From contig PEYP01000042.1 of NCBI GenBank assembly GCA_002774315.1, positions 1 through 5,199 on the forward strand: a stretch of DNA of 5,199 bases, in the 5' to 3' direction. The notes beneath the pieces are model-generated. The model made no database searches, was not told the DNA's origin, and was given only the letters and a program-made list of their open reading frames with translations. Of this stretch, positions 1 to 5,199 are shown in pieces. The DNA is from Candidatus Stahliibacteriota bacterium CG08_land_8_20_14_0_20_40_26 (lineage in GTDB: Bacteria > Hydrothermota > UBA3073). Both the position numbers and the translations under genes were made by a program. Within the stretch, counting starts at the first letter, position 1. Every line of letters begins with the position of its first letter.

Positions 1-1164
1 CCTATCAATTTCTTTTGTGGTAATACCTCTCTTTTGTCTCCAAGACCTGAGATAATCAGCAATTATCGGTTGAAAAACTCTGTATCTCCGCTGTACCACC
101 AAATATTCTCCAAACAGAGATTTCCTTGCCCCCGGAGAAGCACCTCTATTGTCGGGACTTAATCTAAATTTACCTTCGTAAGGTTGTTTCCCTGTCTGGG
201 CGGGCGAGGAAACAATAGCGGGGAATAACCCTGCCTTCAGCAGAGATAGCTCTCCTTTTTCATTAAAATCTGGTATTGGAGGTAATATCGGCATGGAGAA
301 CCCCTCGCAGTTAATATGGTTACTTATATCTATTTCATTCTTGATAGTCTTTCCACAATCTTTACACACTAAATCAACCGAGATCTGAGATTCTTTGCTG
401 AAATCATTTACAATCTCTATGGTTTTTCGTCCGTCTTCCCAGTCTACTTGAACAAATAAACCACCCTGGGAACCTTTGAAAATTTTAGAAATATATCCTC
501 TAATTTTTTTATCCTTTAATAAAGAATTCTCTACATCGAAGCCCAAGATCTCATCTGGTTTCTTCTTTGCTGTAAAATTCTTTACCGGCACCCTCAATTC
601 ATCAAGTGATAGATAATATTTATACTTACTTTCTGCCTTTGTAAATAAAAACACTGGCTCATAGACATTTGAAAATCTTTTGTCCAACGAAGAAGGCATA
701 GCATTGGGCTTTTGCCAGATGATTTTGTTCAGGAGTGTCCAACCATTTTTTTGAAGTTCACATGCCAATAATTCTGGTATAAGTAATAACTCCTTATTTT
801 GATATTTATATCCAACATTCAAGAAAAAAGTTCCTGTAGGTTTTAATACTCTTTTCACCCTATTAAACACATCGATAAGCTTTTCTATATACTCTATGTA
901 AGTATTTTCCTGCCCAATTTGTTGAGGGCTTTTATAATCCCGCTGTTTCCAATAAGGAGGTGATGTTACGACACAATCTACAAAACTTTCCGGTAATAGA
1001 CTCAATGCTTTATTTACATCTCCTATATAAACAACGATATCTCCCTGCCTTGTCTCAGTGGTTCTACTTCTATAAATTTCCAGAAGAGCCAACCGCTCTT
1101 TAACAACATTCGACTTTGAAGATATCACAATGCGTTCTTCAATCTCTTTATACTTTCGCCTCAT
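1..1164 (-). CDS. Beta-class site-specific DNA methyltransferase (N4-cytosine or N6-adenine), C-terminus cut by window edge
   Basis: I translated 388 codons from the ATG at 1164-1162 with no stop before base 1. The protein should transfer a methyl group from S-adenosylmethionine to an exocyclic amino group of a base in DNA. The catalytic motif TSPPYW is at residues 67-72. It is followed by KPTGTFFLNVG (about 108-118), IIWQKPNAMPSS (148-159) and YEPVFLFTK (168-176), an order typical of beta-class enzymes, in which the catalytic motif precedes the SAM-binding FxGxG motif. That SAM motif is not visible and should lie beyond base 1. Between them is a likely target-recognition insert with C267-x2-C270 and H283-x2-C286, a possible zinc knuckle. 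SPPYW favours N4-cytosine methylation, but N6-adenine is not excluded. The start is supported by AGGTAGG about 7 bases upstream and a promoter at 1210-1238. No restriction endonuclease is visible, so it may be solitary or have a partner outside the window. Confidence 0.92.
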   Translation of the reverse strand, partial: MRRKYKEIEERIVISSKSNVVKERLALLEIYRSRTTETRQGDIVVYIGDVNKALSLLPESFVDCVVTSPPYWKQRDYKSPQQIGQENTYIEYIEKLIDVFNRVKRVLKPTGTFFLNVGYKYQNKELLLIPELLACELQKNGWTLLNKIIWQKPNAMPSSLDKRFSNVYEPVFLFTKAESKYKYYLSLDELRVPVKNFTAKKKPDEILGFDVENSLLKDKKIRGYISKIFKGSQGGLFVQVDWEDGRKTIEIVNDFSKESQISVDLVCKDCGKTIKNEIDISNHINCEGFSMPILPPIPDFNEKGELSLLKAGLFPAIVSSPAQTGKQPYEGKFRLSPDNRGASPGARKSLFGEYLVVQRRYRVFQPIIADYLRSWRQKRGITTKEIDR

Positions 1165-1202
1165 AATTTTACCTACCTGTTATCTATTCTATCCCTGAAC
1201 CT

Positions 1203-1238
1203 TCTTACAATTTTACCACAAATTTCATAAAATCTCAA
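1203..1238 (-). promoter_or_regulatory. Sigma-70-type promoter for the DNA methyltransferase
   Basis: On the minus strand a -35 box TTGAGA (1238-1233) and a -10 box TAAAAT (1215-1210) are separated by exactly 17 bases. Transcription would begin near 1203, giving a leader of about 40 bases before the methyltransferase ATG at 1164. Position, orientation and spacing all fit; no operator-like palindrome is obvious around it. About 40 bases here closely resemble the second promoter-like sequence at 1342-1370. Confidence 0.65.
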
Positions 1239-1279
1239 GAACTTTTATGCAGAGGATTTCTAAAACGTTTTAATGAAAT

Positions 1280-1410
1280 AAATGGGGTCGGGTCTTTAAT
1301 TTTAAATTTCAGCTTCTTACTGCCGATTAACCTCTTTTTACATTATACAATCAATTTCATAAAAAGTCAAGGGAAAAGTCAACGGGTGTTACGCAGAACT
1401 GACACTATTT
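1280..1410. mobile_element. 131-bp non-autonomous element with imperfect 16-bp terminal inverted repeats (MITE/REP-like)
   Basis: The left end AAATGGGGTCGGGTCT (1280-1295) matches the reverse complement of the right end AGAACTGACACTATTT (1395-1410) at 12 of 16 positions. The right end matches the ends of the 2509-2630 element at 15 of 16, so the two elements share a family of termini. There is no open reading frame of note inside and no obvious target-site duplication. GGGGTCGGGTCT-type ends resemble, from memory, sequences flanking REP-associated tyrosine transposase genes; that family assignment is inference. The element sits between the winged-helix remnant and the methyltransferase and carries a minus-strand promoter-like sequence. 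Confidence 0.55.
1342..1370 (-). promoter_or_regulatory. Second promoter-like sequence, inside the inverted-repeat element
   Basis: On the minus strand TTGACT (1370-1365) and a consensus TATAAT (1347-1342) are separated by 17 bases, predicting a start near 1335. It points out of the element toward the methyltransferase, about 170 bases upstream of its ATG, so it could add a second transcript. The run TTTTATGAAATT in its spacer is identical to that in the promoter at 1210-1238. Whether it is used is unknown. Confidence 0.5.
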
Positions 1411-1428
1411 CTTTTGTTGGGTAAGGTT

Positions 1429-1710
1429 TCATTTTCCCGACTTAGTTACTTCAGTAGACATTAAACCTTTTTTAGTAATCCGGTATTTCTGTTTGCTGCT
1501 TCTGGGTCTGTCGGGGATTGTATGGGTCAGTAGTTCTTCATTCAGTAATCTTTGAACGGTTCGTTTAATATTTCCAAGAACGCTTTTATGCCCAAATGCG
1601 TTTGCTATTTCCAATTTTGATTTTGGTTCATCAACACAGAGCTCTAATATTCTTTCTTCAGTATCTGCTAATTGAACTTAGGCCTCAACTTGGGCCTCAA
1701 CTTGGGACAA
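1429..1710 (-). pseudogene. C-terminal winged-helix remnant of a Fic- or Schlafen-AlbA-type regulator, 5' truncated with an internal stop
   Basis: Reading the minus strand from 1710 gives LSQVEAQVEA, then TAA (1680-1678), then VQLADTEERILELC and a winged-helix domain ending in TIPDRPRSSKQKYRITKKG, with TGA at 1431-1429. The tail TIPD-P-S--QKYR-T-KG after a short Q-V-x-x repeat linker is familiar from the C-termini of Fic-family proteins and of AlbA/AAA_4-type putative transcriptional regulators, where it is a DNA-binding or protein-interaction wing. Only the last ~90 residues remain. The frame stays open upstream to a stop at 1782-1780 but that part (FFLTVLKKH) is barely recognisable and no N-terminal domain is present. 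The TAA sits exactly where CAA would start a third QV repeat, so one C-to-T change explains it. A 61-residue product from the TTG at 1614-1612 is possible but would start inside the domain and has no good ribosome binding site, so I regard the gene as dead. Confidence 0.7.
1681..1704 (-). repeat. Two tandem 12-bp repeats encoding QVEA
   Basis: GGCCTCAACTTG occurs twice back to back (1681-1692, 1693-1704). On the minus strand each unit encodes Gln-Val-Glu-Ala within the linker of the winged-helix remnant. A degenerate third unit starts at the adjacent TAA-GTT, where CAA-GTT would be expected. Such short in-frame linker repeats are common in this protein group and expand by slippage. Confidence 0.8.
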
Positions 1711-1757
1711 CGGATGTTTCTTCAAAACGGTCAAGAAAAATTTAAAAGGGATTGAAT

Positions 1758-1775
1758 GAGAACACGAAGTGTCTC
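1758..1775. other. Short hairpin in the cobO downstream spacer
   Basis: GAGAACAC (1758-1765) pairs with GTGTCTC (1769-1775) around a GAA loop, leaving one A (about 1761) bulged. On the minus strand the loop reads TTC. No immediate U-tract follows on either strand, so I do not call it a terminator by itself; it may contribute to the 3' end of the cobO transcript. Confidence 0.4.
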
Positions 1776-1781
1776 CAACTT

Positions 1782-1811
1782 AAGAGAAAAAAAGATTTTT
1801 AAAAGTCTCTT
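1782..1811 (-). terminator. Possible weak A/T-rich terminator downstream of cobO
   Basis: On the minus strand AAGAGA (1811-1806) can pair with TCTCTT (1787-1782), and the inner segment includes a T7 run (1793-1787) after a near-palindrome at 1808-1793. It lies about 30 bases past the cobO stop. The stem is almost all A/T and the T-run is partly inside the outer stem, so it is not a classical intrinsic terminator; it is reported because it is the only candidate end for the cobO transcript. Confidence 0.3.
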
Positions 1812-1838
1812 TTCCCCCATCAAAGCCCTTTTTATTCT

Positions 1839-2348
1839 TCAGTATTCTATTCCCTTTCTCGCAGGTGTACCTTTCTGAAAGTGGTGTTTTACTTCTCGAA
1901 TCTCGCTTATCGAATCTGCATATTCGATAAATTCTTCAGGCATATAACGACCAGTAAGAATAAGTTCTATTTTCCTGGAAGTATTCTTTATCAATTCAAT
2001 TACTTGCTCAACCCTGATGAGCCCAAATGAAACAGCCACATTTATCTCGTCGAGAATGACTATATCAAATTCCTTGTTTTTAATAACCTCTGCTGCTCTT
2101 TTAAATGCCTGCCTTGCCAGACGAATATCTTCTTTATCAGGGTTTTTAGGATTAACAAAATCCGGGCGGCCATACTGTTCGATTTTAAAATTGGGTAAGC
2201 GTTTGACTGATTCAAGCTCTCCATAGTTGACCTTACCTTTCATAAACTGAATCATTATTACCTTAAGGCCATGACCAACTGCCCTCAGAGCTAAGCCCAA
2301 AGCAGCAGTAGTCTTACCCTTACCATTACCAGTGTAGATTTGAATCAT
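1839..2348 (-). CDS. cobO: Cob(I)yrinic acid a,c-diamide adenosyltransferase (CobO/BtuR type)
   Basis: The 169-residue protein transfers the 5'-deoxyadenosyl group of ATP to the reduced cobalt of a corrinoid, making the adenosyl form needed by mutases; it acts in the cytoplasm in B12 synthesis or salvage. The P-loop YTGNGKGKTTAALG occupies residues 5-18, the acidic ILDEIN segment is at 98-103 (D100, E101), and the protein ends with HHFQKGTPARKGIEY, the characteristic CobO/BtuR tail. Its length is slightly short for the family because the N-terminal extension of enteric BtuR is absent, as in many CobO proteins. The ATG at 2348 is supported by GAGG at 2360-2357, eight bases upstream. That site overlaps the stop of the remnant at 2360-2508, suggesting former translational coupling. 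No cobalamin riboswitch is visible upstream. The gene lies on the same strand as, and downstream of, the B12-dependent mutase-like gene, whose cofactor it would supply. Confidence 0.95.
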   Translation of the reverse strand: MIQIYTGNGKGKTTAALGLALRAVGHGLKVIMIQFMKGKVNYGELESVKRLPNFKIEQYGRPDFVNPKNPDKEDIRLARQAFKRAAEVIKNKEFDIVILDEINVAVSFGLIRVEQVIELIKNTSRKIELILTGRYMPEEFIEYADSISEIREVKHHFQKGTPARKGIEY

Positions 2349-2359
2349 TTATCTATCCT

Positions 2360-2508
2360 CTAAAACCTATCATCTATTTTTTCAGCAATAACTTCCTTAC
2401 CGAGCAGGATTGTATACCGTCGCCATTTCGCTAAGAGTTCAAATGTCAGATTATTTTTTAACATCAAATAACAGTCATCGAGTTACTTGCACAGAAGATC
2501 GTATAGGA
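2360..2508 (-). pseudogene. 3' remnant of an unrecognised gene, interrupted by TAA and cut by the inverted-repeat element
   Basis: From the inner edge of the adjacent element the minus strand reads about 7 sense codons (YDLLCK and one before), a TAA at 2485-2483, then 41 sense codons ending in TAG at 2362-2360. The later part reads LDDCYLMLK, NNLTFELLAKWRRY and TILLGKEVIAEKIDDRF. The composition looks protein-like, helical and basic in the middle. The TAG overlaps the ribosome binding site of cobO, an arrangement normal for a true upstream operon gene. Replacing TAA by CAA would give about 50 continuous codons. A 34-residue product from the ATG at 2464 is conceivable but lacks a ribosome binding site. 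I do not recognise the family. My inference is a small gene between the mutase and cobO that was broken by insertion of the element and then by a nonsense change. Confidence 0.45.
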
Positions 2509-2630
2509 AAATGGTGTCAGTTCTACGTAATACATTGAAATTAAATAAGTTATACCCAGACTTTTATTGCAACAAAAGTCTTAATGTATGTTTATAAGAT
2601 ATAAAGAGTTATAGAGAACTGACACCAATT
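2509..2630. mobile_element. 122-bp element with near-perfect 16-bp terminal inverted repeats (MITE/REP-like)
   Basis: AAATGGTGTCAGTTCT (2509-2524) matches the reverse complement of AGAACTGACACCAATT (2615-2630) at 15 of 16 positions, the inner 13 being perfect. Inside, ATACATT (2530-2536) pairs with AATGTAT (2583-2589), and an 8-bp stem lies at 2558-2581, so the whole element can fold into nested hairpins. It encodes no protein and has no clear target-site duplication. Its ends match the right end of the 1280-1410 element at 15 of 16. It is best read as a non-autonomous element mobilised by a transposase encoded elsewhere; the responsible family cannot be fixed from this window. Confidence 0.65.
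2558..2581. repeat. Central hairpin of the inverted-repeat element
   Basis: AGACTTTT (2558-2565) and AAAAGTCT (2574-2581) form a perfect 8-bp stem with the 8-base loop ATTGCAAC. It lies near the middle of the 122-bp element and is nested in the weaker ATACATT/AATGTAT pairing. Without a following T-run on the minus strand it is not a convincing terminator. Confidence 0.6.
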
Positions 2631-2631
2631 A

Positions 2632-2639
2632 TCTCCTCT
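2632..2639 (-). promoter_or_regulatory. Orphan Shine-Dalgarno sequence
   Basis: The minus strand reads AGAGGAGA here, eleven bases after the stop of the mutase-like gene and directly against the outer edge of the inverted-repeat element. No start codon with a usable frame follows at normal spacing; the next bases belong to the element's terminal repeat. It fits a ribosome binding site of the gene whose 3' remnant survives at 2360-2508, separated from it by the insertion. Confidence 0.4.
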
Positions 2640-2650
2640 GTTTTTTTCTT

Positions 2651-4270
2651 TTATAGAGCTGTTAATCGCTTTTGTTCTGATAACACCTTCCTGGTGGCTG
2701 GGTTAATGGCAACATAGCGACCTTCAACGGGAACTGTAACCACATTGCCTTTTGCAACCGTAGAACCAGACAAGTGAGGGGCATCCAGAATTCCTGTTCT
2801 TACCGCCTTTTCAAGCACCGTAGGATCAACTAAAGGGTCTTCTTTTCCCAGATTTCGAATAGCTTCTATAATGAAATTTACCTCTTTAACAAGTTGTTTT
2901 TTCCGTTTGCTAATCTCAGGATCGCGAGTTAAATCCGGAAATCCTTTCAATCCCAAGCGGATTACACCTCTCGCTATCTGACAACTTTCGATAATCTCTT
3001 TGGCACCAGCCGCATGATTTGCTTCACAATAACTAACAACATGGACAATGTGAGGTCTGAGAGCCATACCAAATGCGATTGATGCTGCTAAATGACCTTT
3101 TGCTATATTTGGATTCACAGGCATACTCCTTAGCCCCGTGCGTATCTGGCGAAAGGATATGAAATTATTATCGTGAAGACTCTCTATCATTTCAATCTTG
3201 GCAAGCATCTTTGCCAAATCCATTACAGGAGTCGTCTCAGGAGGTGTATTAAGCATATATTGGGAAACATAGTATTTAACACCCAGCGCTTTTGCATTAT
3301 AAGCTGCTAAAAAGGCAACCGCTACAGCCACTGCATCGTGAGCATCGCGTAGACTCCATTGATGCGAATCGTTGACCTCCACAGGTATTCCCCGCTCAGC
3401 ATACCACCTAATGGTTTCCTGATTTTCTCGAATAGCTTCTATAAGTGGACGCGACGAGCGTTTATCCAATTCGCTGTACCAAAAAATTGGAATCGCTCCC
3501 CAGGCCATATTAATCATTTTAACACTCATCTCTGCCCATTGAATGAGGTCTCTTGTTCCAGCGTAACATCGGAGAAGCGGGAAGTTTCCACAGCGGGTGG
3601 CTTCGTAAATCGCTCTAAGGTCTTCTGGTTTACGAATTGGCACACCGCCTGCACCACTCTCTGTAGGAGGCATATCTTGAGGACGAAAAAAATATTCCTG
3701 GGCATTCTGGTCTGGGGCTATGCTTAATATATCCAATTCTTCTGAAAGGGCTATCTGGCGAGCTGCTTCTATTGTTTCCTCTACTGTCTTTAGGCCAAGA
3801 TGATGTCTAAGTAAAGGAAAAGGCTGGTGTTGATGAATACGTTCCACCAAAGTTTGGGCAAATTGTCTTTTTTCATCGGGGCGTTTTTGTTGTTTTAGAT
3901 AGTCTACAATGGCTTTTGGGGACTCCTCACCGGAAAATACGGCTTCAAAAAGATTGGTGGCACGGGCTATCTTTGCCACAGGGGGAGTGCCGCCAAAAAT
4001 AAGCTTAATACCTCTTATTCCTTGCTTTTTGAGTTCTTGTTCAAGCTCTCTAAAAAGCTCTTGGGCAGCTTCCGGAGTTAATCGGTAGCTTACCGCAGCT
4101 AAATCGGGTTTCACTTCATATATCCGAGAGACGAACCTTTTGACAGGTATAGCTGGACCCATAAACTCGGTCTCATAGCCGAGACTTTCAGCAAGGCGCA
4201 AGAAGTTGAGGATGCCTGCCACGTGAATACATTTCCCAATGCTGGCTCCTAAAATCCGCGATGATTTCAT
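2651..4270 (-). CDS. Cobalamin-dependent mutase-like protein: B12-binding domain fused to a glutamate-mutase-epsilon-like catalytic domain
   Basis: This 539-residue protein probably uses adenosylcobalamin to rearrange a carbon skeleton or amino group by a radical mechanism. Residues 4-125 look like a Rossmann-type B12-binding domain: GKCIHVAGI (12-20) takes the place of DxHxxG with the cobalt-ligand histidine as H16, VSYRL (60-64) fits the SxL region, and IFGG (91-94) is the glycine turn. After a linker, residues ~200-539 resemble the epsilon subunit of glutamate mutase (GlmE/MutE) by recall: FPLLRCYAGTRDLIQW, the stretch around SQYMLNTPPE (336-345), and the end GILDAPHLSG...GRYVAINP. In classical glutamate mutase these are separate S and E subunits, so this would be an S-E fusion. 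The Asp of DxHxxG is replaced by Cys14. The ATG at 4270 overlaps the dehydrogenase stop as ATGA and is preceded by a GGAGGGG ribosome binding site, so the genes are coupled. The substrate is unknown; a non-catalytic or corrinoid methyl-transfer role cannot be ruled out. Confidence 0.75.
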   Translation of the reverse strand: MKSSRILGASIGKCIHVAGILNFLRLAESLGYETEFMGPAIPVKRFVSRIYEVKPDLAAVSYRLTPEAAQELFRELEQELKKQGIRGIKLIFGGTPPVAKIARATNLFEAVFSGEESPKAIVDYLKQQKRPDEKRQFAQTLVERIHQHQPFPLLRHHLGLKTVEETIEAARQIALSEELDILSIAPDQNAQEYFFRPQDMPPTESGAGGVPIRKPEDLRAIYEATRCGNFPLLRCYAGTRDLIQWAEMSVKMINMAWGAIPIFWYSELDKRSSRPLIEAIRENQETIRWYAERGIPVEVNDSHQWSLRDAHDAVAVAVAFLAAYNAKALGVKYYVSQYMLNTPPETTPVMDLAKMLAKIEMIESLHDNNFISFRQIRTGLRSMPVNPNIAKGHLAASIAFGMALRPHIVHVVSYCEANHAAGAKEIIESCQIARGVIRLGLKGFPDLTRDPEISKRKKQLVKEVNFIIEAIRNLGKEDPLVDPTVLEKAVRTGILDAPHLSGSTVAKGNVVTVPVEGRYVAINPATRKVLSEQKRLTAL

Positions 4271-5199
4271 TCTATTCTCCCCTCCTCCACCAACATACGA
4301 ATCTGTCTAACGCTGAGTCCTGAAAGTCCAAGCCGCTCTATGGTTCTACCTTCTGCCATATAATCACAGCCGTGTAGAACACTGGCAAGGTGAATAATTG
4401 TCTTTATCGTAGGCACAGACACACCAAAACGATCACCTAAGGAGGCAATAGGAACAAGGCTTGTGGGAACGTCCTCAGTGATGTAGCGATGCTCAAGAGT
4501 ATTGGGAGCTTTGATCCCTCTGTAGCCCTTGTTTGCCTGCATAGCTTCGTAAAGATTATCTCCGGCTACACCATAAGCCTGATAAAGCCATTCTCGGGCA
4601 GTTAGAACCCTTATGCCTAAAGCCTCTGCTACATTAACTCGTTCCGCATCGAGATTCTCCAGCAATTTTGCCACAGAAGGGCTGGCACCTTCGTGATAGT
4701 ATTCAAAATTTCCCTTGCGCTCTTCAATCCAGGCGACATTTAGAATAGTCAAAGCTGGGTGAAACACTGCGCCGATATTACTTAGACTTGTCCTCAATAC
4801 ATTGTCACCGGCGACAAATTGAGGCAAGACCTTTTTGAAAGTAGTAAGCACATCAGTAATATGATACGCTGGGAAAGTTGCTACAGGGACTGCATTCTTA
4901 ATTCCAAAAATTCTAACCTGCCCGGGATTAGTAATACGACAGGCATAGATGAGGGTTTCTGCTTCGGCAATGAAGGGATAAGTGCTAACCTTTAATTGAC
5001 GAAGGGCTTCAGCAAACTCTAACGCTCCTCCTGTTCTGCCGGGGTTTAAAACCACAACTTGCCCGTCAACCAGATGTGGACCAAGGATTCTTGCCATCTC
5101 CTGGTGTCCAGTAGCAGGGATCACCACCATTATCAGATCCACACCAGATAGTGCCTGGCGAGGATCAGTTGTAACGAGATTTAATCTGGCAAAACCATT
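4267..5199 (-). CDS. NAD(P)-dependent octopine/nopaline (opine) dehydrogenase family protein, N-terminus cut by window edge
   Basis: The frame is open from base 5199, giving 310 visible residues; roughly 50 N-terminal residues with the GxGxxG nucleotide loop should lie outside the window. The family reduces or oxidises the C-N bond between an amino acid and a 2-keto acid with NAD(P)H. Visible hallmarks are the end of the Rossmann domain (DLIMVVIPATGH, 21-32 of the visible part), LNPGRTGGALEF (51-62), the N-x5-HP segment SNIGAVFHP (140-148) with H147 as the expected catalytic histidine, and HRYITEDVP (237-245) before the conserved helical C-terminal domain. An internal GTG at 5142 could be mistaken for a start but is inside the nucleotide-binding fold. 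Its TGA overlaps the ATG of the mutase-like gene by four bases, implying joint translation and related function. Many bacterial members have unknown substrates, so 'opine' names the family rather than a proven reaction. Confidence 0.9.
   Translation of the reverse strand, partial: NGFARLNLVTTDPRQALSGVDLIMVVIPATGHQEMARILGPHLVDGQVVVLNPGRTGGALEFAEALRQLKVSTYPFIAEAETLIYACRITNPGQVRIFGIKNAVPVATFPAYHITDVLTTFKKVLPQFVAGDNVLRTSLSNIGAVFHPALTILNVAWIEERKGNFEYYHEGASPSVAKLLENLDAERVNVAEALGIRVLTAREWLYQAYGVAGDNLYEAMQANKGYRGIKAPNTLEHRYITEDVPTSLVPIASLGDRFGVSVPTIKTIIHLASVLHGCDYMAEGRTIERLGLSGLSVRQIRMLVEEGRIE

Noticed and set aside
2017..2226. Plus-strand open frame of 69 codons
   Set aside because: It lies entirely antisense within cobO, whose family motifs are unmistakable, and its translation has no recognisable features.
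1678..2485. TAA read as glutamine (alternative genetic code), since both remnants have TAA where CAA fits
   Set aside because: The mutase-like gene ends in TAA at a sensible C-terminus, intact genes use CAA/CAG for Gln, and both TAA cases are in truncated genes, so ordinary nonsense mutation is simpler.
2545..2575. Minus-strand promoter inside the 2509-2630 element (TTGTTG ... TATAAC) that could drive cobO
   Set aside because: Spacing is only 15 bases and both boxes are poor, unlike the two strong promoter-like sequences near 1210 and 1342.
1280..2630. Composite transposon bounded by the two inverted-repeat elements, carrying cobO and the winged-helix remnant
   Set aside because: The enclosed DNA has no transposase, the two elements differ in length and interior, and each has its own pair of ends, so two independent insertions are more likely.
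2349..2650. Cobalamin riboswitch upstream of cobO
   Set aside because: I see no B12-box-like sequence or long conserved leader; the gap is explained by the element and the gene remnant.
3359..3727. Plus-strand open frame of 122 codons
   Set aside because: It is antisense to the mutase-like gene, has no ribosome binding site worth noting, and its translation resembles no known family.

Overview
The window is a moderately AT-rich bacterial segment in which every supported gene lies on the minus strand, so transcription runs from high to low coordinates. The content is metabolic plus remnant or mobile-like DNA: an opine-dehydrogenase-family enzyme, a B12-dependent mutase-like protein, a cobalamin adenosyltransferase and a solitary DNA methyltransferase. 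Dependence on adenosylcobalamin and a glutamate-mutase-like fold suggest an anaerobic or fermentative bacterium, but the sequence does not allow a taxonomic placement.

Layout, in transcription order. (1) 5199-4267: the octopine/nopaline dehydrogenase-family gene, cut by the window edge at its N-terminus. (2) 4270-2651: a 539-residue protein with an N-terminal B12-binding-like domain and a C-terminal region resembling the catalytic epsilon subunit of glutamate mutase. It overlaps the dehydrogenase by an ATGA stop/start, so the two are almost certainly one operon. (3) 2650-2349: a non-coding-looking gap. It holds an orphan Shine-Dalgarno sequence, a 122-bp element with 16-bp terminal inverted repeats, and a ~50-codon open remnant interrupted by TAA that ends against the cobO ribosome binding site. 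(4) 2348-1839: cobO/btuR, the corrinoid adenosyltransferase. (5) 1838-1711: hairpin-rich spacer. (6) 1710-1429: a broken winged-helix gene tail with a short QVEA repeat interrupted by TAA. (7) 1410-1280: a second element with inverted ends related to the first, carrying a strong promoter-like sequence. (8) 1238-1203: a promoter-like sequence, followed by a beta-class DNA methyltransferase from 1164 that runs off the window at base 1.

How the parts may fit. CobO makes the adenosyl form of the cofactor that a glutamate-mutase-like enzyme would need, and the mutase-like protein is translationally coupled to an NAD(P)-dependent amino/keto-acid oxidoreductase. I infer an amino-acid rearrangement plus redox pathway; its substrate cannot be read from sequence. 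The region between this cluster and the methyltransferase looks like a decay zone, with two inverted-repeat elements and two gene remnants, each broken by a TAA where CAA would restore the frame.
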